From the NCBI GenBank assembly GCA_014904845.1, contig MU119300.1:1-64000 (forward strand): a DNA stretch of 64,000 bases. The letters are read 5' to 3'. How positions within the stretch are numbered: the first letter of the stretch is position 1; each line of letters starts with the position of its first letter. The notes beneath the pieces are model-generated. The model saw only the letters and a list, made by a program, of their open reading frames with translations. It had not been told where the DNA came from and ran no database searches. The position numbers were made by a program, and so were the translations under genes. This stretch comes from Acephala macrosclerotiorum (taxonomy: Eukaryota > Ascomycota > Leotiomycetes > Helotiales > Mollisiaceae). Shown here one piece after another: positions 44,281 through 54,699 of the stretch.

Positions 44281-45563
44281 ATGGACGAAACCAGTACGAG
44301 TTCAAGCACCCAAGGCATGCGCCGCGGCAGAGAGGATTTCAAGACACATACCGTGCCATCGCTCCCGCTATCCTTCGATCGAATCATAGAAGGCAGACGG
44401 TCATACTCGGACGCCCCTCTCTTTCAATTTCCTTTCGAGATTCTCGCCGAGATCATTCGTCACATCGACAGTACCTCCTTAGGAAACCCCGCATTGGTCA
44501 ACAGAGACTGCCGACAATTAGCACGGTCAGCATAGTTTGCGAATGTTGTTCTAGATTATAGTCCCAAGTCCTGGGATCTCCTGCGGCAATTCAAGGAGAC
44601 TCTCCAACGACTGAGGTCAGGATACAGCTTGCCTCTCCTCCCATCCATCGGCGCTTGTGTTCGATGATAGCGATTGCAAACCCCCCATGAGTCCCGCTAG
44701 CCCCATATCCATATCGACGAAGAGGAATATGAACGCATAGGCCAAGCTACTAAGTAGAATCTCCATCAGGCAGCACATCGTAAGTTCGACAATATATGCA
44801 TGAGAGACCTAGCGTCAGAAGTCCTGCGAGATCCTCGTACATTGCCATATCTCCAGTTGCTAGACTAGCAGTACGAATCGAACCCACCTCGTGCATTCTG
44901 GACCAGTCTTACTAGTACGCCATTGCAACACCTCAGGTTCAATCGCTTCAATGTAGAAACATTCTGCGAGGTAGGACCGCTAGAGAGCGCTGCTCAATTT
45001 CGGCTACGAAGCTTGGAAATTGGGATCGAAACTGCGCCTTATCACGAGGACAAGACCATTGGATGGAAGCAATCTACAAACAACCTTCGACGTTGTGCAT
45101 CTACTTTGGAGACTCTTATCTGGAAGGGGTATGGCCATGGGCTTCAAGGCAATTACAAAGATCCAGATGGTTTTGCATGGCGTCAATTTCTTGCTTTGGC
45201 TAGCCTCGCGATCGAGGGACTAGGTTTCTTAGACGCTTCGATCATGAAACCTCTTTTGCAGAGCCCTTGGAGATCGGTCTATCTTGGCCCTCAGAAGGGA
45301 AGCGGCGAATGCACCTCACGATCAATCTGTGGTAGAATGTATACGGACGTTGGAAAAGTTTGTTTACCATGGGTCAACCCGACGCCACCTCTGTTCAAAT
45401 TTCTGAGAGCAAATCCTCAAATTGCCATTTTGAGCTTTCCTTGGGTAGCTATGGCAGAATGCCGAATCGGGAAGCGGTCAAACCCCCTTGCAGTCCACCC
45501 ACACCAGTTCAAAGGATTGCGCTCTTGTGGCAAGACTAGTTGTAGGCCGCCTCGCCCCCAATG
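44281..45563 (+). pseudogene. F-box protein, decayed copy 1
   Basis: The first 84 codons are open and carry a good F-box: PLFQFPFEILAEIIRHIDST and LVNRDCRQLARS. A TAG (probably from CAG) follows at 44533-44535, and the same frame goes on with FANVVLDYSPKSWDLLRQF. After that several stops occur (44660-44880), then a long readable stretch from 44923, including TPLQHLRFNRFNVETFCEVG and LFKFLRANPQIAILSFPW. The order of blocks matches the second relic at 49.7-51.5 kb (RQLARSIQFTSVVLDYS, FLRANPQISKLCFLRW), so these are paralogous F-box/LRR-like genes. Intact members would recruit substrates to SCF ubiquitin ligases. Confidence 0.75.
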
Positions 45564-45605
45564 ATCATCGCAGCTATTGCAGCTATACCTCGATGTCTAC
45601 TACCC

Positions 45606-45750
45606 ACAGGCCGAAATAAATGTTAATCGTGAGGTGATTGTGGCCGTGTTGCCAAGGGTGGTGAGACCAATCATCTCTCCACGATTCACGGTATTTTGCT
45701 ATATCTAGTTAAATACTGGCCTGTGCCCATTAACATTTATTATGGCCTGT
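45606..45750. repeat. Inverted repeat pair, 22-nt arms
   Basis: ACAGGCCGAAATAAATGTTA(AT) at 45606-45627 and its reverse complement at 45729-45750 differ at two positions. The spacer of about 100 bases is non-coding. It lies between the first F-box relic and the BTB gene and could be a tiny MITE or a hairpin-forming remnant. Confidence 0.55.
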
Positions 45751-46132
45751 AGAGAGTAAGTATCAACGGTGCAATATCGATCTGGCCACCCTGCGCAGTC
45801 ATCGCTTCTTGTCGATTTGATACCCTTTGATCGTCGATCAGCTTCCACGTCGTCACACCATACAACCCATGACCGAGCTAAACCGAGCAATCACGCACAT
45901 GCACATGGCTCTACATACTACTCGCAGCGATAGAGCCCGAAAAATCGGCACGCGCAGCGCGTCGGCGATAAGGTCACGCCCAATCACGCGCCTTCCGCCG
46001 AATCAGGCTGCTGAGTGTGACGCATCCATCAATCAACCACTAACAAAATACTTTAATTGTGATACTTTCTTTCGAGCTTTCACTAGCATGGATAATATCT
46101 TATCAGAACAAGTAACTTTATCCTTCAGTAAG

Positions 46133-48447
46133 ATGGCGGAAAACAGGGGTAATGATCTGTTCAATTTTGAACCCGGCGATGTGTCTATTACAGTAAGGTC
46201 TTATACTTTCGTGCATTCTAGAGTTCAAGGCCCTTTAAGAAGTCGCTTTCATCTTCATCGCGAGTCCAGATATCCATATAACATGAATGATGCTGACTCT
46301 GTGATTCAGGTTATGTACGATGGCGAGATCTGCACAGGCAGGGTGTCATCCCATGCTATGGCTCTCGGGAGTCCCGTTTGGGAGAAATTCCTATTTCCGC
46401 CTTGGTCTGAGTCGAAAGAGACAAAAGATTTAGAAGGACAAGACATCCGGACACCCCCTGTTCAGCGACTCAACTTCGTTGAAGACGACGGCGAAGCACT
46501 TCTGATCCTCTTACGCATTGCGCACTTGCAGTTCAAGGAAATTCCGGCTGCACTCTCTTCCGACCATTTGTTTAACTTGGCTATTCTCGTTGATGAGTAT
46601 AACTGCATTGGTATTATCCGACCTTGGCTTGCGAACGAAGAAACGGAGTGGAAGAAGCCTGGGCGCGAGTGTTGGCTATTTATTGCTTGGGCCTTCGGAA
46701 GAGACGAAATCTTTAGGAACTTGGCATTGAAGATGGTGAAGGAAATTGTGGTTGATGCGGATGGAGTAACGTTTACTTCATCTGGAGAGCGCATGCCTCA
46801 ACCTATGCCAGGTGGCATTATTGGTAATTCGACACACCTGATTCGCACTCACATGCTCACGTATTTCTTTTTCAGAATATATTTTGGACGTTCGTCAAGC
46901 TACTATTGACAAGCTACTTGGCATTCCTTACGCGCACGTCGATCGTTACGAGAACACCAATGATATAATCTGTAAGCGGAAACATGGCCGAAAAGCCTGT
47001 GATGCTTTAGCCTATGGTTCACTCGTTAGAGGCCTTCAAATTGCTGGATTATGGCCCCGAAAGAAGCCAGAAGAAATTCATATCAGCATCGACCAACTTG
47101 CATCCACACTCGAGTCCTTAGAAATCTTTGTCCTGCCCGGTGCCGATTCTAGTTACGATTACGGTTATAGCAAGACTAACCGTTACCACGACTCGTGCAG
47201 TGTCCATAATTTCATCGAGCAAGTACGTCCAGCACTTTCAGGTATCCAATTTCCCGTCCCCGACTCGCACCGCCGACATATGGAAGCGCAAAAGACCTCG
47301 AGACCCATCAAGATCGCGGCAACTGAGAGCGTTAAGTTGTTCGGTTTCAGGCATGGAAATGCGCAAATCAAAATCACAGATTCGGGCGAGCTCGTGGTGG
47401 GCAAGGTTTCGTCCCACTGCATGGCTCTGGCTAGTAAGGTCTGGCAGAACCTCATCTTTGATCCTCGAACGAAACATCAAGAGAAAGGTAAGAAGTCACA
47501 AGGGGAAAAGGAGGACAACATTGAGACTCGATGGGTAAATCAAACTCATAAGAACCAACCTGTTGAGAGGCAAGGTCCGAGTGGCGAGAATAACAAGCAA
47601 GAAACCTCAAGCTGGCCAGTTAATGAGGTTGATTTTCGTGATAACGACAGCGAAGCTCTTCTCATACTCCTCCGCATTGCGCATCTCCAGTATAATGACG
47701 TCCCAACCACGTTGGCGTACGAGACGCTCCTCGACGTCGCTGTTTTGTGCAACCGCTACAGTTGCGTTGAGCTGGTTGAGCCTTGGTTATCACAATGGCT
47801 TTCACACGAAGAGAAATCATTGAAGGAGGCAGGACATGAAAGTTGGTTGTTTATTGCATGGGTATTTGGCAGAGATAAAGTATTTTCCGACTTGGCAGTT
47901 GGAATGGTTCGAGAGGCTACGACAAATGACGACGGCAAATGCTTAACATCATCTGGTGCAGACATCTCTGGGCCAGTGCCGCCTATGTTCCTTGGTGAGT
48001 GATTATTACCTTTTCAAATTCGTAATGGTTTCGAAAGACGTGCTAACCTTATTTCTAGAACGAATCCAAGAACTTCGTGAGGAGCTGATCAGAAACTTAC
48101 TCGAAGTGCCTTATAGTAGACTTGACAAGTACGAAAGCACAATTGCTAGTATCTGTTGTCAACCAGGCAACAACAAGGAGGGTTGTGATGCTGCGATTTA
48201 TGGCTCTATTGCTCGGGGTGTGCAAAAGGCAGGCCTCTGGCCGCGGAAACGAGCTGGGGACATCCATATGAGTGCCAACGAACTTGCCACAAAGGTGAAA
48301 GATATCCGAATCTATTCCGCAAGCTATGGTTATGAGGGCCACCATAGTTGCGGCAGTCCCACTTTCAGGGCACAAGTAACCAACATATTATCTGCCGTTC
48401 CAAGCCAAGTCCTCGACATACCCCGTCGAGATAAACTGCAGAAGTAG
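46133..48447 (+). CDS. BTB/POZ-like protein made of two tandem copies of one unit
   Basis: Exons 46133-46823, 46876-47994 and 48059-48447 (GT-AG introns of 52 and 64 nt); 732 aa. Residues ~40-330 and ~380-700 are two versions of one unit. Matching blocks: GRVSSHAMALGSPVWEKFLF / GKVSSHCMALASKVWQNLIF; EALLILLRIAHLQFKEIP / EALLILLRIAHLQYNDVP; CWLFIAWAFGRDEIFRNLAL / SWLFIAWVFGRDKVFSDLAV; YGSLVRGLQIAGLWPRKK / YGSIARGVQKAGLWPRKR. The intron also falls at the same place in each unit (after GGIIG and after PMFLG), so a whole gene was duplicated head to tail and fused by loss of the stop. The first half of each unit has the look of fungal BTB/POZ proteins (LLILLRIAHLQ...LFNLAILVDEYNC...PWL), which mediate protein-protein contacts. 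Start at MAENRGND; an earlier in-frame ATG at 46088 is possible. Confidence 0.82.
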
Positions 48448-48459
48448 AGCGCAATTTAA

Positions 48460-48720
48460 TGCTTATTATAGTGAGGTAGAATTGGTATAATATAACGGTT
48501 ATATAGCGCAAATTTTATTTATTTAAAACGGTATTTTTTTATAAATTTTATAATTTTATTATAAATTTTTAATTTATATTATTTGAATATATTATATAAA
48601 TATAAATAATTTATTAATTTATTAGTTTATTTAATTTAAAAAAATTTAAACGAACTTTTTTATATTGATAAAGTTAAAGAATTTTATAATTTGTATTTAA
48701 AACTTTACCTTATCCAGTTT
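48460..48720. other. AT-rich island
   Basis: About 260 bases of almost pure A/T directly after the BTB gene stop, in sharp contrast to its surroundings. It looks like RIP-degraded repeat DNA; no coding or repeat unit can be read. Confidence 0.6.
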
Positions 48721-49718
48721 GCCAGTTGTAATTGCCAAATCGAGCGTTTTTAAATATCCCAGCTATCCTTGAAAATCATCAGGTTTTGGCTGGGGTTGGA
48801 CTGAGTATAAAAGTGCGGTGACTCAGAAAGTCAAAGACATTGAAAAAGCGCTGACCAAATTACATGTCTATCTTCTGCCACAGCCTCAATTGAAAGACCG
48901 ACAAATCCACAAATCTTCCTTCCCTGTTTACACCTTCTAGATCGATCATCAGCTCGCCTTGAAAATAGGAAGCGAGAGCGGAAAGGGTCCAAGTGCGAAA
49001 TTCACGTGATGTAATGTGGAGTGGATACATTTGAATATAGTGGGACGTCCCTCGTACCTCGCGCCGTGCCCTGCCTTTGACGATTTGAACTTTGAAATAA
49101 TATAAACGATTTGAATTTATAAATGAGTTTTTATTCGCATTCGCACCGGCTCCGCCGGCGCGAGTAAAGGCGTTCCCCCCTACAACCTTCCTTCGCGTGG
49201 AGCTGGAGGTAAAGCTTGAGCTTTACGGGGAGCGCTAAATGCTAAAAGCGACACATCTTGGCATTTCTTGGCGCAAAAACGTGACTTTGATTTCACGTGT
49301 TATTACGTAAACTCTACGCGGTCTTTCTTTTCCCTAGCGGGATAACCTTTAACTATCGTCAAAGGCAAATTGAGACTAGGCTCCGGGAGCAGCTTTCTTC
49401 AGTGACCTGTTCATCACCGTCCACAACCAACCCGGAGAACCAACCCGGAGATCAAGTCGAAATACATATCTTCACCGCCCACAAACAGAAGACTCGATTG
49501 AAGCTTCACATGGTACCTTTGTACCCAAATGACTACGCATTTGAAACGCTTTCCAGGCTTCGCAGAACCAGCCCATCAAAAATACCCCGCAAATTCCTCT
49601 TCTCGATCTCACATCTTTCTTGTTGATCCTGTCCCACCTCTCGCACATGAGGTCAAGAGCGGCGACGAGCATCAATTAAACCACTATGCCGTGATCGAGT
49701 GATGGCAGAGACATTCTC
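48721..49718. other. Intergenic with short palindromes
   Basis: No gene seen. GC-rich hairpins occur at 49145-49160 (CCGGCTCCGCCGG) and 49209-49226 (GTAAAGCT TG AGCTTTAC, perfect 8-nt arms). They may be element debris or structured upstream DNA of the second F-box relic. Confidence 0.4.
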
Positions 49719-51457
49719 ATGCTATTGATGCAAATGCTCGGCAACGGCAAAGATGATTACGGAAGCGGTATTGAGCCTCCACTGCCCCTCGACCTCAGAC
49801 AAATCCTAGAGGGGCGGCCGATTTCTTCGAACACATGTTGTTTATTTCAGCTTCCGTTCGAGATTCTCACACACATCCTGTATTACGTGGATCGAGCATC
49901 TCTATCAAAATGCTCTTTCGTTAACAGCGATTTTCGTCAGTTAGCTCGCTCTATTCAGTTTACCAGCGTTGTCCTCGACTACAGCGAGGAAAGTTAGAGC
50001 TTGATTTCAGTACTGCGGAAAGAGTCCGAAGCACGAATTGCGAGAGGCACGACGTGTAAACCATCCATCAGTGCCTGTATCAGACAGATGACGATTCGGA
50101 CGAACCCGTTCCACCTGTCAAATAGACACCAGATTGAAATATCCGACGAGTTCATGAATCTCGACGAGCAGACGAAAGCTGCTCGACTAGAAGTTGCGTG
50201 CCAAAATTATTACGACACCTACTTGGGGGATGTCGCACTCCTCTTGGCTAATCGAAACGCCTTCCCATACCTCGAACTACTGAGTTGGCTAGATGCATCA
50301 CCGTTACCTCCCCTACTTCTCAATAGCCTCACCAACACGAGATTTCAGCATCTCAGGCTTAGTCGAGTGCCTATTGCTGAATACCACAAAATCAACCCTC
50401 CTACAGCTAGTAGTGGATGGCCACTGCGAAGCCTTGTTCTCTCAATGAACCCCATGTTTAAACTTTGGAAAACTGGTCTTACTGCAAAACAAGGCGTCTC
50501 GATCCTTCGACAATGTGAACCGACCCTCGAGATATCGAAATGGGAAAACATACGCGATAGTATGATATTGAGCCGAATCCTCAGCCCATAATGAGTCTCC
50601 GGTTCCCAAAACTCAGAGTTCTAGACATTACAAATATTCCATATACTGATGAATCTATCATTCGAGATTTCCTTGAAAGTCCCCTCGAAACGCTTGTTGT
50701 TGATGCGCACTCGAAAGGATATGTTGAGAATTGCCTCAGGGAGCGAAGCTGCATTCAGAGTCTGAGAACCTTTGTGTGCAAGACAAGGCGCCCATGGCCT
50801 GCCACATTTGAGTTTCTTCGAGCGAATCCCCAGATATCGAAGCTGTGTTTTCTACGCTGGCTGTCTGAAGAGATCGTTAACCAGAAATTGCTACCGATGC
50901 TGTCCTCTTCTTTTGACAGGCCCACATCCCTCAGTATTTCTTGGGAAGAGGAAAAGACATCCATTGACGACACAGCTTTAGAGCTCATAAGCACGTTAAA
51001 GAGCCTTGAACAAGTCCATCTTGTAGCAGGACAACACATTGGATGGAGACATGACTGGCTGATAGACCACAAAAACCTGCAACATTGGCTCGCGCGATTG
51101 CCCAAGTTGAGGAAGGTCGCGTTCAGCCGCGATTCATACAAACCCTTGAATCCATGATTTCACTCGACCGAATTCATAGAATCCTATTATGAGGATAGGT
51201 ATCCGGATCTCAGGTACTCGGGTAGTCCGTTTCAAGCACACGATCAAAAGGAAAAGTACCTGATTTGGGAAGAACAACACCGTGGACGTATCTTGATCGA
51301 AGCGCAGAAATATGTTGAGGTTTTGCCGAAGTTAGAATGGATCTACTTCGGACAGCTCCCCATGAGCGTCGTTGGGGAATCAAAAGAGGTGGTGGCCTTG
51401 GCGGAACGAGACAGTTGTTGGACGCTCCTTAAAAACATGTTTGGCTGCGCATTATGA
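49719..51457 (+). pseudogene. F-box protein, decayed copy 2
   Basis: Nearly complete frame with three lesions. Codons from 49719 give an F-box (CCLFQLPFEILTHILYYVDR) and RQLARSIQFTSVVLDYSEES, then TAG at 49995. The same frame continues with LISVLRKESEARIARG to a TAA near 50590. There the sequence shifts by one base into ...MSLRFPKLRVLDITN, goes on through FEFLRANPQISKLCFLRWLS, meets a TGA at 51155, and then runs in the same frame to a final stop at 51457 (LEWIYFGQLPMSVVGES). The leucine-rich middle is typical of fungal F-box/LRR-type proteins. Lesions are few, so inactivation looks younger than in copy 1. Confidence 0.78.
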
Positions 51458-52796
51458 GTGTTTCCGGTCCGAAGAGCTGATCTGAGGCCATGTTGACAAT
51501 AGCCACAGAGAAAGTCTTATTCAGTTCTCCCATTTTTCCAACTGGGGTGCAAGAGTGTGATTCCAGAAGAATCGCACTCTTGGCAATAAGATTGATAGAG
51601 CATATCAGCCAATAGAGTCAAGACGTCGGAGCAAGGCTGCAACCTCAGGCAGAGTTCTTAGCTCGTCGACGTTCTATTCGTTATGGACGTATGAATTATT
51701 CGTGCGCCTTTTTTAAGCCACCTCCACAAATCATCCACCGCGAGACAATATCTGACCACCATAACCTCATACTTGTTAGGCGAGCAACGATCTCCAATCA
51801 TAAAAATACAGTAACATGTTAATGAACGGAGACCAGATCTCCTGATGTTGTGCTAACCATGAAGCGTACTGCGTAAGCCTGCTTCAAACCTGCCCAATCA
51901 GTAACTCGGAGAGATCCAAGACGTAATAGAATCATGGAGATGTGACGGATTCTCGAGTTATTCGAAAGACGACATTAGCTCTGTCTCAGCCTTCCTCGTC
52001 CCTTAACTTGCAATGTTACGGTATGTTGACCGATCTACTAGAGTAATACTGGAAATCTCGTGTAAATATACGCGTGATGAACACTGCAATCAAGTCACCA
52101 ATAGGTTTCATTTGGAATTATAACGTAGCGGTTAAGATCTCAGTATTAGTTTTTTTCATACAAAGTCCCAAAGCTGACCTTTCTATAACTTACTCATCGT
52201 TTTTATCCTTGATAGGCTTAAGAACCAAGGCTCTAAAGGCTGTGTGAGCCAAAAGTCTTTTACTGAAAGAAAGGGGTTTTTTGCGAGAAATTTACGATGG
52301 TAAGTTGTAATATCCATGCTCGTAAATCTCCAGCCTCGTTCTTGTACTCGCTTCACGTGTTTTCCTCTGCTAATAGTCAGGTCTTCCGTGAAGCCATCGT
52401 TTGATGAACTTTCGTTGTGGCGCCGCCAGCTCATAGAATTTCTTTCATGCGTGCCAGTAAACCAGCGAACTTCTTGGCAGGAAGGTATCACACCACCAGG
52501 GCTGAGAAAAAGAAACATCTTGTGGGCAGAAAAGGCCAAGCTCACAAAGTCATTTTTTGGTCGTGCCAATAAACCCCTCCCTGGCTTTCTGCTCCAAGGA
52601 ATAATATCACACCACCGACGCCGAGAAATGGAGGCTTTTCGTAGTCCAAAAGGTCCTATGAAACGCCTCCACTACATACTATGTTTCCTCGCTATTACAT
52701 ATCAAATACCACCCCCATCCAACATTCTTGCACTCGAACAACTGAAATACATCAAAACCACGTATAGGATCTCTCAATAACATCGGCATATTCAAG
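51458..52796. other. Intergenic upstream of the aldehyde dehydrogenase
   Basis: About 1.3 kb with no supported gene. A 154-codon plus-strand frame (52316-52780) spans the direct repeats and has no recognisable domain; it is probably chance. Confidence 0.45.
52452..52627 (+). repeat. Imperfect direct repeat upstream of ALDH
   Basis: 52452-52511 and 52562-52627 share CGTGCCA(G/A)TAAACC, a GGAA... stretch, TATCACACCACC and a (T/C)GAGAAA end, about 110 bases apart. Both sit within 350 bases of the ALDH start, so they could be duplicated promoter elements. Confidence 0.5.
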
Positions 52797-54660
52797 ATGA
52801 ACGGGCTAAAGAAAATCGAAACTCGTCACTTCATCAACAATGAGGTATGCTAGCTATGTCATGGACTGCGTCATGATTGCTCACCCATCATTTAACAGTA
52901 CATCGACTCAAAGTCCGATGACGTATACACTATCCGTAACCCAGCTACAGATGAGGTTGTTGGGGAATTCTACGGTGCCGGCGAGAAGGAAGTCGATCTC
53001 GCTGTTTCCGCGGCTCGAAAAGCATTCAAATCTGGCCCTTGGAGTACCTTCTCTGGATCTCAACGTGCCAAATGTATGCTGAGGTTTGCCGACTTGCTTG
53101 AAGAAAGGGTGGACGATTTCGCGCATTTAGATTCGATATGCATGGGTATCCCCGTTATGCTGGTGAAACATGTCCTGGTTCCATTGTGTGTTGAAACGTT
53201 CAGATGTAAGTAGTTCAGGCATCTAACTGAGATAATATTCTGAGAAGTGGTAGATTACGCTGGATGGGCAGATAAGATCTCTGGAGAATCATATAAAGAA
53301 AAGGATGGCTTCTACAAGATTGTTCAATACGAACCACTTGGTGTTTGCGCTGGAATTGCAGCTTGGAATGTAGCAGTAGTGTGAGTCTATCCTAAAATTT
53401 GCAGAAAATCCTTGTTAAAATTAGATAGGTTTGTTGGTTGGAAAATTGCTCCAGCTTTGGCCGCTGGGAATACAGTGAGTAGAAACCGTCAACATCACCT
53501 AGTTCGCTGATAATATGTCTTCTAGTCGGAAATTAGAAAGTTGCTAACAGCTTTTAGTTCATCTTCAAAGCTTCCGAAAAGGCTCCATTCTTGACTTTGG
53601 CCATTGCTGAACTGTTCAAAGAAGCTGGCTTTCCTGAAGGGGTCGTCAATTTCGTCTCCGGAGGAGGCAAAACGGGTGCACTCCTTGCTTCTCATATGGA
53701 CATCGACAAAATCAGCTTCACTGGCTCTGGAGCGACAGGTCGCATGATCCAGGATGCTGCCACAAAGAGCAATATGAAAAAAATCACGCTTGAGCTTGGG
53801 GGAAAGTCGCCCGCGGTTGTCTTTAGTGACACGAATATGGATGTAGCTCTACAAGGGTATGTTTTCTTGTGACATCTTGACGCAATCTGCTGACTTCGTC
53901 AAATTAGATGCTCTGAGGGGTTCCTACTGAACTCAGGGCAAATATGCGCAGGTAACTTCACAATATTTCTTACCTACAGACAGCAAATTTCTAACTGTGA
54001 ATTGCAGCTGCCTCCCGTATTTTCGTTCAGTCCTCGATTGCAGAAATCTTTATCGCGGGCCTCAAAGAACGATTCAAAGCTGCAACCTCCGCTATGGGTC
54101 CTGATCCAAGTCAAATGACAACTACTCTGGGACCTCTCGCCGATAAGCTTCAATTCGATCGTGTAATGTCATTCATCGATTCCGGGAAGAATGAAGCGGA
54201 ACTCATTGTTGGCGGACACCGAGAAGGTGAAAAGGGGTATTTCGTGCAGCCTACAATCTTCTTAAACCCAAGCAAGCAGGCAAAGGTGTATAAAGAGGAA
54301 ATTTTTGGACCCGTGGTTACTATCAATACATTTGATACAGAAGAGGAGGCTATTGACTTGGCAAACCAGACGACATACGGGTTGTCATGTATGTGATTAT
54401 GATCTTGACATTTATGCCGTTGCTTGGAAGTTGAAGATACTGACTGGATTACAGCTTGTATCTACAGCTCAGACATAGCAAGGGCTCTTCGCGTCGCAGG
54501 CAAAATTGAAGCTGGGACTGTTGCTATCAACTCGGCTTACTTGCCAGATATCCAGGCGCCCTGGGGAGGCTTCAAGCAGTCGGGTCAAGGTCGTGAATGC
54601 GGAAAAGCCGGGTTGGATGCTTATTTGCAAGCCAAGACCATCAAAATCAACATGAACTAA
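52797..54660 (+). CDS. Aldehyde dehydrogenase, NAD(P)-dependent
   Basis: Eight exons: 52797-52844, 52899-53205, 53254-53380, 53429-53474, 53558-53856, 53908-53951, 54008-54388 and 54455-54660; 485 aa, the usual ALDH length. Motifs in order: YTIRNPATDEVVGEFYGAG, YYAGWADKISGESY, the nucleotide-binding FKASEKAPF and ISFTGSGATGRMIQ, general base Glu in LELGGKSPAVVFSD, nucleophile Cys in NSGQICAAASRIFV (split by the end of the 44-nt exon 6), PTIFLNPSKQAKVYKEEIFG-PVV, and the C-terminal PWGGFKQSGQGRECGKAGL. Oxidises aldehydes to acids; the substrate class cannot be fixed. The usual PWNFP loop reads AAWNVAVV. Start is the only ATG giving exon 1 (MNGLKKIETRHFINNE). Confidence 0.92.
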
Positions 54661-54699
54661 ACGAATCCGCCTTGAGGTGAAGAGGAATAACGTTGGAAA

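Noticed and set aside
49145..49226. Hairpins as a possible tRNA or structured RNA
   Set aside because: Short palindromes only; no cloverleaf, anticodon arm or B-box (GGTTCRANNCC) could be found.
52316..52780. 154-codon plus-strand frame upstream of ALDH
   Set aside because: It runs through the direct repeats, has no domain or start context, and ends just before the ALDH start; probably 5' flank.
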